Shown here piece by piece: positions 1 through 12,600 of a stretch of DNA of 33,871 nt. The number at the start of each line of letters is the position of its first letter. Position 1 is the first letter of the stretch. The notes under the pieces were generated by a model. It was not told the DNA's origin, did no database searches, and saw only the letters and a list, made by a program, of their open reading frames with translations. The position numbers and the translations under genes are program-made. Source of the DNA: Bacillus sp. AFS015802 (GTDB taxonomy: Bacteria > Bacillota > Bacilli > Bacillales > Bacillaceae_B); the NCBI RefSeq assembly GCF_002561455.1, contig NZ_NTUP01000060.1, positions 25,869 through 59,739 on the forward strand, given 5' to 3'.

Positions 1-53
1 TCAACTTTCCCGCTATTCCCTCAGGAGTCGAGCATCCCTCCGCTCCAATCAAC
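1..53 (-). repeat. Partial dispersed Bacillaceae intergenic repeat, cut by window edge
   Basis: On the minus strand this stretch starts with GTTGATTGGAGCGGA, continues with CTCGACTCCTGAGGG and an AGCGGGAAA stretch, and then runs off the edge. From memory, this matches the first part of a non-coding repeat scattered between genes in many Bacillaceae genomes. That repeat opens with GTTGATTGGAGYGGA, continues with CTCCTGCGGGAA and ends in an inverted GAAATCAAC. Only one end is present, so the full palindromic element cannot be verified here. There is no reading frame in it. The resemblance is recalled, not searched. Confidence 0.5.
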
Positions 54-249
54 TTAGTATATCAGTTACTTATTCATGCAGGAAATATATCTAATGTGAA
101 GTGTGAGCCATAAGCTAAATTATTTCAATTTCAAACTTTATACTGAAGGTTGATCAACATATATAAACAAGTACTATACTATATAGAAGAAACTCGACAG
201 CACCATTATTCTATTTGATGAAATACGTAGCTATTTAAACACAAAAAAA
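54..249. other. Intergenic gap downstream of tuf, no gene seen
   Basis: This AT-rich stretch lies between the tuf terminator and the edge repeat. I see no coding region or RNA gene. In related genomes the S10 ribosomal protein operon follows tuf, sometimes after one extra gene, so a minus-strand promoter for it could lie here. The best match is a weak TTTCCT, 18 bases, TATACT arrangement at 56-85, which I do not consider proven. Confidence 0.5.
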
Positions 250-274
250 ACAGATGGACACGAGGTCCATCTGT
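242..274 (-). terminator. Rho-independent terminator after tuf
   Basis: Arms at 265-274 and 250-259 form a perfect 10 bp stem around a 5-base loop. On the minus strand it is followed by an unbroken run of eight or nine T. It lies 16 bases after the tuf stop codon and closes the str operon. The plus-strand side also carries five T, so it may work weakly in the other direction. Confidence 0.93.
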
Positions 275-289
275 TTTTGATATCAATGA

Positions 290-1480
290 TTACTCAGTGA
301 TTGTAGCTACTACTCCAGCACCTACAGTACGTCCACCCTCACGGATAGAGAACTTAGTACCTTCTTCGATAGCGATTGGAGCGATAAGCTCAACAGTCAT
401 TTCGATGTTATCGCCAGGCATAACCATTTCTACACCTTCAGGAAGGTTACAGATACCAGTTACGTCAGTTGTACGGAAGTAGAACTGAGGGCGGTAGTTA
501 GTGAAGAATGGAGTGTGACGTCCACCTTCTTCTTTAGAAAGAACATAAACTTCTGCTTTGAACTTTGTGTGTGGAGTGATTGTACCTGGCTTAGCAAGTA
601 CTTGTCCACGTTGGATATCTTCACGAGCTACACCACGAAGTAGTGCACCGATGTTGTCTCCAGCTTCAGCATAGTCAAGAAGCTTACGGAACATTTCTAC
701 ACCTGTAACAGTTGTAGATTTAGGCTCTTCAGAAAGACCGATGATGTCGATAGTGTCTCCAACTTTAACTTGTCCACGCTCAACACGTCCTGTAGCAACT
801 GTTCCACGACCTGTGATTGAGAATACGTCCTCAACAGGCATCATGAATGGCTTGTCAGTGTCACGCTCTGGAGTTGGGATGTAGCTATCTACAGCTTCCA
901 TAAGTTCGAAGATTTTCGCTTCCCACTCAGGATCTCCTTCAAGAGCTTTAAGAGCAGAACCTTTGATTACTGGTACGTCATCGCCAGGGAAATCGTACTC
1001 AGAAAGAAGGTCACGTACTTCCATTTCTACTAATTCAAGTAGTTCTTCGTCGTCTACCATGTCACATTTGTTCATGAATACAACTAGGTAAGGTACACCT
1101 ACTTGACGAGAAAGAAGGATGTGCTCACGAGTTTGTGGCATTGGGCCGTCAGCAGCAGAAACTACTAGGATCCCACCATCCATTTGTGCAGCACCAGTGA
1201 TCATGTTTTTAACATAGTCAGCATGTCCTGGGCAGTCAACGTGTGCATAGTGACGAGTATCAGTTTCGTACTCAACGTGTGCAGTAGAGATTGTGATTCC
1301 ACGTTCTCTTTCTTCTGGAGCACCGTCGATTTGGTCATAAGCCATTGCAGTTCCACGACCATACTTCTTGTGAAGTGTAGTTGTGATTGCAGCTGTTAGA
1401 GTTGTTTTACCATGGTCAACGTGACCGATTGTACCGATATTCGCATGTTGCTTGGAACGATCAAATTTTTCCTTACCCAT
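290..1480 (-). CDS. tuf: Translation elongation factor Tu
   Basis: EF-Tu carries aminoacyl-tRNA to the ribosomal A site in a GTP-dependent cycle in the cytoplasm. The 396-residue product has the usual length. The GTPase motifs are plain: P-loop GHVDHGKT at 19-26, DCPGH near residue 81 and NKCD near 136, followed by the two beta-barrel domains. The frame stays open 28 codons further upstream, but the start at 1480 gives the conserved [11 protein letters not shown]-terminus and has AAAGGAGGA just upstream (1488-1496). It is the last gene of the str operon, 128 bases after fusA. That gap holds a candidate private promoter and a hairpin, so tuf is probably also made independently of the operon. 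Confidence 0.98.
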   Translation of the reverse strand: MGKEKFDRSKQHANIGTIGHVDHGKTTLTAAITTTLHKKYGRGTAMAYDQIDGAPEERERGITISTAHVEYETDTRHYAHVDCPGHADYVKNMITGAAQMDGGILVVSAADGPMPQTREHILLSRQVGVPYLVVFMNKCDMVDDEELLELVEMEVRDLLSEYDFPGDDVPVIKGSALKALEGDPEWEAKIFELMEAVDSYIPTPERDTDKPFMMPVEDVFSITGRGTVATGRVERGQVKVGDTIDIIGLSEEPKSTTVTGVEMFRKLLDYAEAGDNIGALLRGVAREDIQRGQVLAKPGTITPHTKFKAEVYVLSKEEGGRHTPFFTNYRPQFYFRTTDVTGICNLPEGVEMVMPGDNIEMTVELIAPIAIEEGTKFSIREGGRTVGAGVVATITE

Positions 1481-1530
1481 TTGAAAATCCTCCTTTAATT
1501 TTAAAGAAAATAAGTATATTTTGGGTGCCT

Positions 1531-1555
1531 CAGAGACGGTTAATAACCACCTCTG
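1531..1555 (-). other. Hairpin in the tuf 5' leader
   Basis: An 11 bp stem (two G-U pairs) closes a 3-base loop in the transcript between fusA and tuf. No T run follows on the minus strand, so it does not look like a terminator. It could be an RNA-processing or stability element in the tuf leader. Function is inferred only from position. Confidence 0.5.
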
Positions 1556-1579
1556 AAACAACAATTGCTTACATTAGTA

Positions 1580-1608
1580 TTTATACTTTATAAAAGCGAA
1601 TAAATCAA
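1580..1608 (-). promoter_or_regulatory. Candidate sigma-A promoter for tuf
   Basis: On the minus strand, TTGATT (1603-1608) and TATAAA (1580-1585) are separated by exactly 17 bases. The -35 box abuts the fusA stop codon. A private tuf promoter inside the str operon is known in B. subtilis, which supports the call. Confidence 0.65.
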
Positions 1609-3687
1609 TTATTCACCTTTATTTTTTTTGATGATTTCTTCAGAAATCGACTTAGGTACTTCTTCGTAGTGATCGAAGTGCATGGAGTATGTTCCACGTC
1701 CTTGTGTGTTAGAACGAAGAGATGTTGCATATCCAAACATTTCTGATAGAGGTACGAACGCTTTAACGACTTGAGCGTTACCGCGTGCTTCCATACCTTC
1801 TACACGTCCACGACGGGAAGTAACGTCACCCATGATATCTCCAAGGTATTCCTCAGGGATAACAACCTCAACTTTCATCATTGGCTCAAGGATAACTGGC
1901 TTACATTTAGAAGCAGCATTCTTAAGTGCCATTGATGCAGCGATTTTGAACGCCATCTCAGAGGAGTCGACGTCATGGTATGAACCATCGAATAATCTTG
2001 CTTTCACATCAACAAGTGGGAATCCAGCTAATACTCCGTTTTCAAGAGCATCTTGAAGACCGGCTTGTACTGCAGGGATGTATTCACGAGGAACAACCCC
2101 ACCGACGATACCGTTTTCGAATTCGAATCCTTTACCTTCTTCGTTAGGCGCGAATTCGATCCAAACGTGTCCGAATTGTCCACGTCCACCTGATTGACGA
2201 GCGAACTTACCTTCAACTTTAGCCGTATCACGGAAAGTTTCACGGTAAGATACTTGAGGAGCACCTACGTTTGCTTCCACTTTGAATTCACGTTTCATAC
2301 GGTCAACGATGATATCTAAGTGAAGCTCACCCATACCGGCGATGATAACTTGACCTGTTTCCTGGTCAGTATGCGCACGGAATGTTGGATCTTCCTCTTG
2401 TAGTTTTTGTAGAGCAGTTGTCATTTTATCTTGGTCAGCCTTAGACTTAGGCTCAACAGATAGAGAGATAACAGGCTCTGGGAATACCATGGATTCTAAG
2501 ATAACAAGGTTCTTTTCATCACATAGTGTATCTCCAGTAGAAGTATCTTTCAGACCAACCGCTGCTGCGATATCCCCAGCATACACTTGGGAGATTTCTT
2601 CACGGGAGTTAGCGTGCATTTGCAGGATACGACCTACACGTTCACGTTTTCCTTTAGAAGAGTTTCTTACGTATGAACCTGACTCAAGAACACCAGAGTA
2701 AACACGGAAGAAAGTTAATTTACCAACATAAGGGTCAGTTGCAACTTTGAACGCTAAAGCAGAGAATGGAGCATCGTCTGAAGATGGACGAGTCACTTCT
2801 TCTTCTGTTTCAGGAACAAAACCTTTGATATCTTCAACATCTGTTGGTGCTGGAAGATAATCGATAACTGAGTCAATTAGTAATTGAACCCCTTTGTTTT
2901 TGAATGCAGATCCACAAACCACTGGGTAGAACTCAACAGTTAATGTAGCCGCACGGATAGCATCTTTGATTTCTTCGTTAGTAAGCTCTTCGCCTTCTAA
3001 GTACTTCATCATAAGCTCTTCATCAAGTTCAGATACTGCTTCAATTAGCTTTCCACGGTATTCTTCAGCTTGATCTTTATACTCATCAGGAATGTCACGA
3101 GCTTCTGCACGTGTTCCAAGGTCATCTTCATAGAAATATGCTTTCATTTCTACTAAGTCGATGATACCTTCGAAGTCATCCTCAGCACCGATTGGAAGCT
3201 GAATTGGATGTGCATTCGCTTGTAAACGCTCATGAAGAGTTTTTACAGAGTAAAGGAAGTCAGCACCGATTTTGTCCATTTTGTTAACGAACACAACACG
3301 AGGAACCCCGTAAGTTGTTGCTTGGCGCCAAACTGTTTCAGTTTGAGGCTCAACACCAGATTGAGCATCAAGAACTGCTACTGCACCATCAAGTACACGC
3401 AGGGAACGTTCAACTTCAACAGTGAAGTCTACGTGTCCTGGAGTATCAATGATGTTGATACGATGGCCTTTCCATTGAGCTGTTGTCGCAGCAGATGTGA
3501 TAGTGATACCACGTTCCTGCTCTTGCTCCATCCAGTCCATTTGAGAAGCACCTTCGTGAGTTTCTCCAATTTTATGGATACGACCTGTATAAAATAGGAT
3601 ACGCTCAGTTGCAGTTGTTTTACCAGCATCGATGTGAGCCATGATACCGATATTACGAGTGTTTTCTAAGGAGAACTCTCTAGGCAT
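1609..3687 (-). CDS. fusA: Translation elongation factor G
   Basis: EF-G is the GTPase that drives translocation of tRNA and mRNA and, with the recycling factor, ribosome splitting. The 692 residues match the usual Bacillus length. The P-loop AHIDAGKT lies at residues 17-24, DTPGH near 82 and NKMD near 136. Domains II to V follow, including the GGRGQFGHV segment of domain IV. The start at 3687 gives the conserved [16 protein letters not shown]-terminus, preceded by an AAGGAG-type ribosome site. The gene sits between rpsG (51 bases upstream) and tuf, in the classical str operon order. I see no break or unusual feature. Confidence 0.98.
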   Translation of the reverse strand: MPREFSLENTRNIGIMAHIDAGKTTATERILFYTGRIHKIGETHEGASQMDWMEQEQERGITITSAATTAQWKGHRINIIDTPGHVDFTVEVERSLRVLDGAVAVLDAQSGVEPQTETVWRQATTYGVPRVVFVNKMDKIGADFLYSVKTLHERLQANAHPIQLPIGAEDDFEGIIDLVEMKAYFYEDDLGTRAEARDIPDEYKDQAEEYRGKLIEAVSELDEELMMKYLEGEELTNEEIKDAIRAATLTVEFYPVVCGSAFKNKGVQLLIDSVIDYLPAPTDVEDIKGFVPETEEEVTRPSSDDAPFSALAFKVATDPYVGKLTFFRVYSGVLESGSYVRNSSKGKRERVGRILQMHANSREEISQVYAGDIAAAVGLKDTSTGDTLCDEKNLVILESMVFPEPVISLSVEPKSKADQDKMTTALQKLQEEDPTFRAHTDQETGQVIIAGMGELHLDIIVDRMKREFKVEANVGAPQVSYRETFRDTAKVEGKFARQSGGRGQFGHVWIEFAPNEEGKGFEFENGIVGGVVPREYIPAVQAGLQDALENGVLAGFPLVDVKARLFDGSYHDVDSSEMAFKIAASMALKNAASKCKPVILEPMMKVEVVIPEEYLGDIMGDVTSRRGRVEGMEARGNAQVVKAFVPLSEMFGYATSLRSNTQGRGTYSMHFDHYEEVPKSISEEIIKKNKGE

Positions 3688-3738
3688 GCGGTCTTTCTCC
3701 TTCCTTATAAAAGAATGATTTGTTTGTTTAAGATCAGA

Positions 3739-4209
3739 TTACCAACGATAGTGAGCAAACGCTTTGTTCGCTTCAGCCATCTTGTGTGTATCTTCACGCT
3801 TCTTGACAGAAGCACCAGTGTTGTTAGCTGCATCAAGGATTTCGTTAGCTAAACGCTCTTCCATTGTCTTCTCACCGCGAAGACGAGAGTAGTTTACCAA
3901 CCAACGAAGACCTAATGTAGTACGACGCTCTGGACGCACCTCTACAGGTACTTGATAGTTTGAACCACCTACACGACGAGCTTTTACTTCCAATACCGGC
4001 ATGATATTTTTTAAAGCTGCATCGAATACTTCCATTGCATCTTTACCTGAACGCTCGCTAATGATATCAAACGCTGCGTATAATTTCTTCTGAGCTTTAC
4101 CTCTTTTACCGTCAATCATGATTTTGTTGATTAAACGAGTAACTAATTTAGAATTGTACATTGGATCAGGTAAAACGTCTCTTTTTGCTACAGGACCTTT
4201 ACGTGGCAT
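3739..4209 (-). CDS. rpsG: 30S ribosomal protein S7
   Basis: S7 is the primary protein that nucleates folding of the 16S rRNA 3' major domain and lies near the decoding and exit sites. The product is 156 residues, the usual length, and begins [16 protein letters not shown]. It carries the typical basic [14 protein letters not shown] segment and ends in the family HYRW motif. The frame is open six codons further upstream, but the start at 4209 has AAAGGAGGA correctly spaced before it. It lies 44 bases after rpsL. In other bacteria S7 is the translational repressor of its operon; no such site is evident here. Confidence 0.98.
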   Translation of the reverse strand: MPRKGPVAKRDVLPDPMYNSKLVTRLINKIMIDGKRGKAQKKLYAAFDIISERSGKDAMEVFDAALKNIMPVLEVKARRVGGSNYQVPVEVRPERRTTLGLRWLVNYSRLRGEKTMEERLANEILDAANNTGASVKKREDTHKMAEANKAFAHYRW

Positions 4210-4253
4210 GTGATTTCCTCCTTTCAACGAGAAATGAATTTATTGTTGTTTTA

Positions 4254-4775
<522 letters not shown>

Positions 4776-5024
4776 TTACTGTATAATCGCAACAGCTGCT
4801 GCTCCAACATCTATTCCGCACGATTTACCAAGTTTCTTCATCGAATCCACTTTGTTAACCGGTACATTAAGATCTATCGCGGTCTGAACTACTTTCGCCG
4901 TAACCTTGGGATCAGCATCCTCCGCAATTACCACTTCCGTTACATGACCATTTTTTAGAGCTTTCACTGCTTGCTTTGTTCCTACAATAATTTCTTGAGC
5001 CTGCGCTACTTTTTCATAAGACAT
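4776..5024 (-). CDS. rplGB: L7Ae-family K-turn-binding ribosomal protein
   Basis: This is the small L7Ae/L30e/Gadd45-fold protein called YbxF or RplGB in B. subtilis, which binds kink-turn RNA and associates with ribosomes. The 82 residues equal the B. subtilis length. The start at 5024 gives [18 protein letters not shown] with GGAGG suitably spaced; the longer open frame upstream runs into the promoter region. The family signature is the C-terminal [11 protein letters not shown] segment with KKLGKSC before it. It is the first gene of the str operon, with a near-consensus promoter only about 50 bases upstream. Its exact cellular task is not well settled. Confidence 0.95.
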   Translation of the reverse strand: MSYEKVAQAQEIIVGTKQAVKALKNGHVTEVVIAEDADPKVTAKVVQTAIDLNVPVNKVDSMKKLGKSCGIDVGAAAVAIIQ

Positions 5025-5071
5025 TTCATATCCTCCAAAGTAACAGGTTATTAATAGGAGCAACCTTGAAT

Positions 5072-5100
5072 ATATTATCATCTTAAAATCTCTGTGTCAA
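5072..5100 (-). promoter_or_regulatory. Sigma-A promoter of the str operon
   Basis: A perfect TTGACA (5095-5100) and TAATAT (5072-5077) are separated by 17 bases on the minus strand. It lies between the terminator-like structure after rpoC and the rplGB start, so it should drive rplGB-rpsL-rpsG-fusA-tuf. Confidence 0.85.
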
Positions 5101-5118
5101 CATAGATTTAAAAGATTT

Positions 5119-5175
5119 ATAAAAGCTAACTCTTAAGACTGTCGTTTGAGCAATCAAACCCGCCTAAGAGTTAGC
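5119..5175 (-). terminator. Two-tier hairpin after rpoC, probable terminator
   Basis: An outer perfect 11 bp stem pairs 5165-5175 with 5125-5135. It encloses a second hairpin (5144-5159, GTTTGA against TCAAAC). The stem is followed by only four T before A/T-mixed sequence, so termination may be incomplete. It begins 10 bases after the rpoC stop codon and precedes the str promoter. Confidence 0.75.
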
Positions 5176-5184
5176 CTAAATAGA

Positions 5185-8100
5185 TTACTCTACTGTTACT
5201 GTTTCTTCACTAGTATCTTCTGCTAAAACAGGTTCTGCCTTGCGGTAACGTTGCATACCTGTACCGGCAGGAACAAGTTTACCGATGATAACATTTTCTT
5301 TCAATCCTAATAACTCATCACGTTTTCCTTTAATTGCAGCGTCCGTTAACACACGAGTTGTTTCCTGGAATGATGCTGCGGATAAGAAGGAATCCGTTTC
5401 AAGTGAAGCTTTGGTGATCCCGAGCAGTACAGGACGTCCTGTCGCCGGAAGCTTGCCGCCGAATAATGCTTTCTCGTTCGCATCTCTGAATTGATGGATA
5501 TCCATAAGGGTACCTGGAAGTACTTCGGATTCACCAGCATCGATGACACGGACCTTACGCAGCATTTGACGAACCATGACTTCAACGTGCTTGTCGCCGA
5601 TTTCAACCCCTTGCATACGGTATACTTTTTGTACCTCGCGCAGCAAGTATTCTTGAACAGCAGACACATCACGGACTTTAAGAAGTTCTTTCGGATCGAT
5701 CGAACCTTCAGTGATTTCCTGACCGCGTGCGACTTTATCGTTCACAGCGAACTTAAGGCGCGCTGTGTAAGGAGCTGTGTAACTTCTTGTTTCCACATCA
5801 CCTTGTACGGTAATTTCGTACTGACGATCTTTTCCTTCACTGATGGATGTGATCACACCATCGATTTCAGAAATGACAGCTTGACCTTTCGGATTACGCG
5901 CTTCGAAGATCTCCTGGATACGCGGTAAACCTTGTGTGATATCGTCTCCTGCTACCCCACCGGTATGGAACGTACGCATCGTTAACTGAGTACCCGGTTC
6001 CCCGATGGATTGAGCAGCGATGATACCAACAGCTTCCCCGACTTCAACTTTTTGACCTGTTGCAAGGTTCGTTCCGTAACATTTTTCACAAACACCGTGT
6101 CTTGTGTTACATGTGAAGGCAGAACGGATTGAAACATGTTCAACACCAGCATCAATAATCGTCTTAGCCAAGTCTTCTGTGATCAGCTGATTTTCTGTAA
6201 TGATGATTTCGTCTGTCTCAGGATGACGCAATGTTTTGCGTGAGTAACGGCCAAGTAGACGTTCTTCAAGAGGTTCGATGATTTCCGTACCTTCTTTAAT
6301 GGAGCCTACAAGTAAGCCTCTGTCTGTTCCACAGTCTTCTTCACGAACGATTACGTCCTGGGCAACGTCAACTAGTCGACGTGTCAGGTAACCTGAGTCA
6401 GCTGTTTTCAGTGCTGTATCGGCAAGTCCTTTACGCGCACCATGTGTAGAGATGAAGTACTCAAGAACCGTCAGACCTTCACGGAAACTTGATTTGATCG
6501 GTAACTCGATGATACGACCAGCCGGGTTGGCCATCAGACCACGCATACCAGCAAGCTGAGTGAAGTTAGATGCGTTACCACGGGCACCTGAGTCACTCAT
6601 CATGAAGATTGGATTGCGTTTATCCAGTGTCGCCATTAACTTACCTTGAATCGTATCTTTCGCTGCACTCCAGATGGAGATAACGCGATCGTATCTTTCA
6701 TCTTCTGTAATCAGACCACGTTTAAATTGTTTTAATACGTTGTCTACCTTACTTTGAGCTTCGATCAAAATCTCTTCTTTTTCCGCTAATACAACGATAT
6801 CTGCGATACCTACTGTAATACCAGCTTTAGTGGAATATTTGAATCCAAGGTCCTTCATCTTATCAAGCATACGAGATGTTTCCGTGATGGCGAACTTCTT
6901 GAATACTTCCGCAATGATATTCCCTAAGAAACCTTTTTTGAATGGGTTGATTAACTCACGGCTTTGGAATACTTCTTTCACGTCCGTTGACGGATCAACA
7001 AAGTAGTTCTCAGGAGTCGCAACTTCCAAGTTCGTTCTTGTTGGTTCGTTTATGAACGGGAATGTATCAGGTAAGATCTCGTTGAAGATTACTTTACCTA
7101 CCGTTGTTAATAATAATTGTTTATTTTGCTTCTCGGTGAACGTTTTATTATTGATGGTGCTTGCATGGATCGCAATACGGGTATGCAAGTGTACATAACC
7201 ATTTTGATATGCAAGGATGACTTCATTTGCATCATTGAAGATCATACCTTCACCAACAGCATTTTCACGTTCAAGTGTCAGGTAATAGTTACCTAATACC
7301 ATATCCTGGGACGGTGTAACAACCGGTTTACCGTCTTTCGGATTTAGGATGTTTTGGGCAGCAAGCATGAGCATGCGCGCTTCAGCTTGTGCTTCAGAAG
7401 ATAGAGGTACGTGAACCGCCATTTGGTCACCATCAAAATCCGCGTTGTATGCTGTACATACAAGTGGATGAAGACGGATCGCTCTACCTTCGACAAGAGT
7501 TGGTTCAAATGCTTGAATACCAAGTCTATGAAGAGTAGGTGCACGGTTAAGAAGAACTGGATGTTCTTTAATGACCCCTTCTAATACATCCCATACTTCC
7601 GGCTGAACGCGTTCAATCTTGCGCTTGGCACTCTTGATGTTGTGAGCCAACCCTTTTTCAACAAGCTCCTTCATCACAAATGGTTTGAATAACTCAAGAG
7701 CCATTTCTTTAGGAAGACCACATTGATACATCTTAAGGTTAGGTCCAACAACGATTACAGAACGACCGGAATAGTCAACACGTTTACCAAGAAGGTTCTG
7801 ACGGAAACGACCCTGCTTCCCTTTAAGCATATGTGAAAGGGATTTTAATGGACGGTTACCCGGTCCTGTAACAGGACGGCCGCGACGACCATTATCAATT
7901 AAAGCGTCGACCGCTTCTTGAAGCATACGCTTCTCGTTCTGAACGATGATGCTTGGAGCACCAAGGTCCAATAAACGTTTAAGACGGTTATTACGGTTAA
8001 TAACACGACGATATAAATCATTCAAGTCAGAAGTCGCAAAGCGTCCACCGTCAAGTTGAACCATCGGGCGAAGCTCTGGAGGAATGACAGGAAGCACGTC

Positions 8101-8784
8101 AAGAATCATCCAATCGGGATCATTTCCTGAGTTTCTGAAAGATTCCACTACTTCCAACCGTTTGATTGCACGGGTACGGCGTTGACCTTGAGCTGTTTTC
8201 AGTTCTTCCTTCAAGAAATCAGCTTCTTTATCCAGGTCAATGTCCTGAAGAAGCTTTTTAATCGCTTCAGCTCCCATTGCAGCTTGGAATTTCACTCCGT
8301 ATTTCTCACGGTACGCACGGTATTCTTTTTCGGAAAGAAGTTGTTTTCTTTCAAGTGCCGTGTCACCTGGTTCTGTTACTACATAAGAAGCGAAGTAGAT
8401 GACTTCTTCCAAAGCACGTGGGGACATGTCTAAAACAAGACCCATACGGCTAGGGATTCCTTTGAAGTACCAGATATGAGATACAGGTGCAGCAAGTTCG
8501 ATGTGACCCATACGCTCACGACGAACTTTGGCCTTTGTTACTTCGACACCACAGCGGTCACAAACGACGCCTTTATAACGGACACGCTTGTATTTACCAC
8601 AGTGACATTCCCAGTCCTTCGTAGGACCGAAGATACGTTCACAGAACAAACCATCTTTTTCTGGCTTCAACGTACGATAGTTGATCGTTTCGGGCTTTTT
8701 AACCTCCCCGAAAGACCACGAACGGATCTTATCGGGGGAAGCTAAACCAATTTTCATATACTCAAAATTATTTACATCTAGCAA
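5185..8784 (-). CDS. rpoC: DNA-directed RNA polymerase subunit beta-prime
   Basis: RpoC forms half of the catalytic cleft of RNA polymerase. The 1199 residues equal the B. subtilis length. The N-terminal zinc ribbon has C60, C62, C75 and C78. The catalytic NADFDGD motif that holds the active-site magnesium is intact near residue 450, and the trigger-loop region with [16 protein letters not shown] is present near residue 925. The start is a TTG ([17 protein letters not shown]), with GGGAGGTAG at good spacing and the same N-terminus as in relatives. It follows rpoB by 51 bases in the same transcript. The acidic C-terminal tail is variable between species. Confidence 0.98.
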   Translation of the reverse strand: MLDVNNFEYMKIGLASPDKIRSWSFGEVKKPETINYRTLKPEKDGLFCERIFGPTKDWECHCGKYKRVRYKGVVCDRCGVEVTKAKVRRERMGHIELAAPVSHIWYFKGIPSRMGLVLDMSPRALEEVIYFASYVVTEPGDTALERKQLLSEKEYRAYREKYGVKFQAAMGAEAIKKLLQDIDLDKEADFLKEELKTAQGQRRTRAIKRLEVVESFRNSGNDPDWMILDVLPVIPPELRPMVQLDGGRFATSDLNDLYRRVINRNNRLKRLLDLGAPSIIVQNEKRMLQEAVDALIDNGRRGRPVTGPGNRPLKSLSHMLKGKQGRFRQNLLGKRVDYSGRSVIVVGPNLKMYQCGLPKEMALELFKPFVMKELVEKGLAHNIKSAKRKIERVQPEVWDVLEGVIKEHPVLLNRAPTLHRLGIQAFEPTLVEGRAIRLHPLVCTAYNADFDGDQMAVHVPLSSEAQAEARMLMLAAQNILNPKDGKPVVTPSQDMVLGNYYLTLERENAVGEGMIFNDANEVILAYQNGYVHLHTRIAIHASTINNKTFTEKQNKQLLLTTVGKVIFNEILPDTFPFINEPTRTNLEVATPENYFVDPSTDVKEVFQSRELINPFKKGFLGNIIAEVFKKFAITETSRMLDKMKDLGFKYSTKAGITVGIADIVVLAEKEEILIEAQSKVDNVLKQFKRGLITEDERYDRVISIWSAAKDTIQGKLMATLDKRNPIFMMSDSGARGNASNFTQLAGMRGLMANPAGRIIELPIKSSFREGLTVLEYFISTHGARKGLADTALKTADSGYLTRRLVDVAQDVIVREEDCGTDRGLLVGSIKEGTEIIEPLEERLLGRYSRKTLRHPETDEIIITENQLITEDLAKTIIDAGVEHVSIRSAFTCNTRHGVCEKCYGTNLATGQKVEVGEAVGIIAAQSIGEPGTQLTMRTFHTGGVAGDDITQGLPRIQEIFEARNPKGQAVISEIDGVITSISEGKDRQYEITVQGDVETRSYTAPYTARLKFAVNDKVARGQEITEGSIDPKELLKVRDVSAVQEYLLREVQKVYRMQGVEIGDKHVEVMVRQMLRKVRVIDAGESEVLPGTLMDIHQFRDANEKALFGGKLPATGRPVLLGITKASLETDSFLSAASFQETTRVLTDAAIKGKRDELLGLKENVIIGKLVPAGTGMQRYRKAEPVLAEDTSEETVTVE

Positions 8785-8835
8785 GGGGCCTACCTCCCTT
8801 TTAATCTACAGGCTCTAACCCTAATTGCTCTAAAT

Positions 8836-11800
8836 TTATTCTTTCGACCCTACTGTCTCGGATTCTTGTGCATTAGATTCAGAGATATTTAGCGTGTCTG
8901 CTTGTTGTACTTCTTCTTCATCCTCTAAGTCGCGCATTTCGATTTCTTCTTCGTTACTTGAGAGGATCTTAACATCCATACCTAAACTTTGAAGCTCTTT
9001 GATCAGAACTTTGAATGATTCCGGAACGCCAGGTTCAGGAACGTTTTCACCTTTGACGATGGCTTCGTATGTTTTCACACGCCCCACAACGTCATCGGAT
9101 TTAACTGTTAGAATTTCTTGTAGTGTGTATGCAGCACCGTATGCTTCAAGTGCCCATACCTCCATCTCACCGAAACGCTGTCCACCGAATTGGGCTTTAC
9201 CACCGAGTGGCTGTTGCGTAACAAGTGAGTAAGGTCCGGTTGAACGTGCGTGAAGTTTGTCATCAACCATGTGAGCCAGTTTGATCATATACATGATTCC
9301 AACTGATACACGGTTATCAAACGGTTCACCTGTCCGACCATCGTAAAGAACGGTTTTGGCATCGCGTGCCATACCTGCTTCTTCGATTGTTGCCCATACA
9401 TCTTCCTCACGTGCTCCATCAAATACTGGTGAAGCGACATGAATACCGAGGTATCTTGCTGCCATTCCCAAGTGAAGCTCCAGCACCTGACCGATATTCA
9501 TACGTGATGGTACCCCTAATGGGTTAAGCATGATATCAATCGGTGTGCCGTCTGGTAAGAACGGCATGTCTTCTTCAGGAAGGATTCTTGAGATAACACC
9601 TTTGTTACCGTGACGACCAGCCATTTTGTCACCTTCAGAGATCTTACGTTTCTGAACGATGTATACACGTACAAGCTGGTTCACACCTGGTGGTAATTCG
9701 TCGCCATCTTCACGGTTGAAGACTTTGACATCGAGGATGATTCCTCCTCCACCATGTGGTACGCGAAGGGATGTATCCCGTACTTCACGTGCCTTCTCAC
9801 CGAAGATTGCATGTAATAGGCGCTCTTCAGCAGTCAGCTCCGTTACACCTTTAGGCGTTACTTTACCGACAAGTAAGTCGCCATCTTTCACTTCTGCACC
9901 GATGCGGATGATTCCACGCTCATCAAGATTGCGAAGTGCATCTTCACCAACGTTTGGAATATCACGAGTGATTTCTTCAGGTCCCAATTTCGTATCACGA
10001 GATTCAGACTCATATTCTTCAATATGAATGGAAGTATAGACATCGTCTTTTACAAGACGTTCACTCATGATGATCGCATCTTCATAGTTGTAACCGTCCC
10101 AAGTCATGAATCCAACCATTACGTTACGTCCTAAGGCAAGTTCTCCTTTTTCCATGGAAGGACCATCAGCAAGGATTTCTCCTTTTACTACACGGTCGCC
10201 TTCACTTACGATCGGACGCTGGTTGTAACATGTACCCTGGTTAGAACGGATGAATTTCTGCATACGATACTTATCGAGGTCACCTTTTACTTCTTGACCA
10301 TCGATTTCTTTCACACGACGCACCCAAACTTGTTTCGCCTCAACCTTTTCTACAATACCTTCATACTTACAAATCACGGCCGCACCGGAGTCTTTCGCAG
10401 ATACGTGTTCCATACCCGTTCCGACGATCGGTGATTCAGGATTCATCAAAGGCACTGCTTGACGTTGCATGTTCGCTCCCATTAGAGCACGGTTGGAGTC
10501 ATCGTTCTCTAAGAATGGAATACACGCTGTCGCTGCTGATACTACTTGTTTAGGAGATACATCCATGTAGTCAAGACGTTCACGCTTGATGACCGTGTTC
10601 TCACCACGGAAACGAGCGATGACTTCTTCATCAAGGAACGCTCCGTCGTCTCCCAGACGTGCGTTTGCTTGAGCCACTACATAGTTATCTTCTTCGTCAG
10701 CTGTCAGGTAATCGATTCGATCGGTTACCATCCCTGTATCAGGGTCGACACGACGATACGGCGTTTCGATAAAGCCGAATTTATTCACTTTCGCAAAGGA
10801 GGAAAGTGAGTTGATCAGTCCGATGTTCGGACCCTCAGGCGTTTCAATCGGACACATACGACCGTAGTGGGAGTAATGTACGTCACGTACTTCGAAGCCG
10901 GCACGTTCACGTGTTAGTCCACCAGGCCCTAAAGCAGAAAGACGACGTTTGTGCGTTAATTCCGCAAGAGGATTCGTTTGATCCATGAATTGAGACAATT
11001 GAGAGCTTCCAAAGAACTCTTTAATTGATGCGATAACAGGACGGATGTTGATCAGTTGCTGAGGTGTGATCGTGTTCGTGTCCTGAATGGACATTCTTTC
11101 ACGAACGACACGCTCCATACGAGATAAACCGATACGGAATTGGTTTTGCAGTAATTCACCAACCGAACGTAAACGACGGTTACCTAAATGGTCAATATCA
11201 TCTGTCAATCCTACTCCATGTAATAAGTTAAAGAAGTAAGAAATAGAAGAGATGATATCTGCAGGTGTAATGTACTTAACCTCTTCTTCAACATACGCAT
11301 TGCTGATTACGTTGATTTCGAATTCTCCCTCTTCGTTAGGAGAATAGATTTTGATAGATTGAAGAACAACGTCTTCTTCTAGTACGCCGCCGGACTGTTG
11401 GTAGTTTTTGAAACCAATGCCGTTTTCTAAATAAGGAATGACCTTATCAAGGGCGCGACGGTCAAGAACCGTGCCTTTCTCTGCCAGAATCTCACCCGTT
11501 TCCGGATCTGCTAGAGTTTCTGCTAGAGTCTGACCGAATAAACGGTTTTTGATGTGCAGCTTTTTGTTCATTTTGTAACGTCCAACGTTTGCTAAGTCAT
11601 AACGCTTAGGATCAAAGAAACGAGAAACGAGTAAACTTTTAGCATTTTCTACTGTAGGAGGCTCTCCTGGACGCAGACGCTCATAAATCTCGAGCAATGC
11701 CTTGTCGATACCTTCCGTGTTGTCTTTCTCGAGCGTGTTACGAATGTACTCATTATCACCGATCAGATCGATGATTTCTTGATCAGAGCCAAACCCAAGG

Positions 11801-12393
11801 GCACGTAAAAGAACCGTTACCGGTAGTTTGCGAGTTCGATCAATTCGCACATATACAACATCTTTTGCATCTGTTTCATACTCAAGCCAAGCTCCGCGGT
11901 TTGGTATAACGGTAGCAGTAAACCCTTTCTTTCCGTTCTTATCTACTTTTCCACTAAAGTAAACGCTAGGCGAACGCACTAGCTGAGAAACGATAACGCG
12001 CTCAGCACCATTGATGACAAAGGTTCCTGTGTCTGTCATTAACGGGAAATCACCCATAAATACGTCTTGATCCTTTACTTCTCCTGTTTCCTTGTTCACA
12101 AGACGGACCTTTACTCTAAGCGGTGCAGAGTAAGTAACATCTCTTTCCTTTGATTCTTCCACCGAGTACTTTGGCTCTCCCAGACTATAATCAATAAATT
12201 CCAAAGAGAGATTACCAGTGAAGTCCTCAATCGGAGAAATGTCACGGAACATTTCTCTTAACCCCTCATCAAGAAACCATTGATACGAGGAAGTTTGAAT
12301 TTCGATTAGATTCGGTAATTCTAAAACTTCACTGATACGCGCAAAACTTCTGCGTTGGCGGTGTCGTCCATACTGAACTAGTTGACCTGTCAA
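8836..12393 (-). CDS. rpoB: DNA-directed RNA polymerase subunit beta
   Basis: RpoB is the second-largest core polymerase subunit and the target of rifampicin. I chose the TTG at 12393, which gives [17 protein letters not shown] and 1185 residues. The GTG nine bases upstream lies within the GAGGGGTGA ribosome-binding sequence. The rifampicin region ([15 protein letters not shown] followed by [14 protein letters not shown]) reads as wild type. The conserved [16 protein letters not shown] and [22 protein letters not shown] segments are intact. The acidic C-terminus differs from B. subtilis, as expected. It has a private promoter upstream plus a terminator-like leader hairpin, and forms an operon with rpoC. 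Confidence 0.97.
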   Translation of the reverse strand: MTGQLVQYGRHRQRRSFARISEVLELPNLIEIQTSSYQWFLDEGLREMFRDISPIEDFTGNLSLEFIDYSLGEPKYSVEESKERDVTYSAPLRVKVRLVNKETGEVKDQDVFMGDFPLMTDTGTFVINGAERVIVSQLVRSPSVYFSGKVDKNGKKGFTATVIPNRGAWLEYETDAKDVVYVRIDRTRKLPVTVLLRALGFGSDQEIIDLIGDNEYIRNTLEKDNTEGIDKALLEIYERLRPGEPPTVENAKSLLVSRFFDPKRYDLANVGRYKMNKKLHIKNRLFGQTLAETLADPETGEILAEKGTVLDRRALDKVIPYLENGIGFKNYQQSGGVLEEDVVLQSIKIYSPNEEGEFEINVISNAYVEEEVKYITPADIISSISYFFNLLHGVGLTDDIDHLGNRRLRSVGELLQNQFRIGLSRMERVVRERMSIQDTNTITPQQLINIRPVIASIKEFFGSSQLSQFMDQTNPLAELTHKRRLSALGPGGLTRERAGFEVRDVHYSHYGRMCPIETPEGPNIGLINSLSSFAKVNKFGFIETPYRRVDPDTGMVTDRIDYLTADEEDNYVVAQANARLGDDGAFLDEEVIARFRGENTVIKRERLDYMDVSPKQVVSAATACIPFLENDDSNRALMGANMQRQAVPLMNPESPIVGTGMEHVSAKDSGAAVICKYEGIVEKVEAKQVWVRRVKEIDGQEVKGDLDKYRMQKFIRSNQGTCYNQRPIVSEGDRVVKGEILADGPSMEKGELALGRNVMVGFMTWDGYNYEDAIIMSERLVKDDVYTSIHIEEYESESRDTKLGPEEITRDIPNVGEDALRNLDERGIIRIGAEVKDGDLLVGKVTPKGVTELTAEERLLHAIFGEKAREVRDTSLRVPHGGGGIILDVKVFNREDGDELPPGVNQLVRVYIVQKRKISEGDKMAGRHGNKGVISRILPEEDMPFLPDGTPIDIMLNPLGVPSRMNIGQVLELHLGMAARYLGIHVASPVFDGAREEDVWATIEEAGMARDAKTVLYDGRTGEPFDNRVSVGIMYMIKLAHMVDDKLHARSTGPYSLVTQQPLGGKAQFGGQRFGEMEVWALEAYGAAYTLQEILTVKSDDVVGRVKTYEAIVKGENVPEPGVPESFKVLIKELQSLGMDVKILSSNEEEIEMRDLEDEEEVQQADTLNISESNAQESETVGSKE

Positions 12394-12468
12394 CTGATTC
12401 ACCCCTCAAATCAAGCGTTTTGGTTGTGTCTATATGCCTTTAAGTAGGGATACTACTCTACACAAGAC

Positions 12469-12498
12469 AAAAAGAAAAAGGGTTTTAATGATAAAACC
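12469..12498 (-). terminator. Terminator-like hairpin in the rpoB leader
   Basis: GGTTTTA and TAAAACC pair (12492-12498 with 12481-12487) around a 4-base loop. They are followed on the minus strand by CTTTTTCTTTTT. It lies between the rpoB promoter and its start codon, so it would terminate part of the transcripts entering rpoB: an attenuator-like position. The stem is short and AT-rich, so strength is uncertain. Confidence 0.6.
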
Positions 12499-12600
12499 TC
12501 ATTTTCAAATGACGAACTATTATTTTATAATCTTTTCCAATTTATCCAACATGTATACATATGGACATAATACCGGAAAATAATATTTTTGCATTTTATA

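Noticed and set aside
56..85. Possible S10-operon promoter at the left edge (TTTCCT, 18 bases, TATACT)
   Set aside because: The -35 box is weak and the gene it would serve is outside the window, so it cannot be supported.
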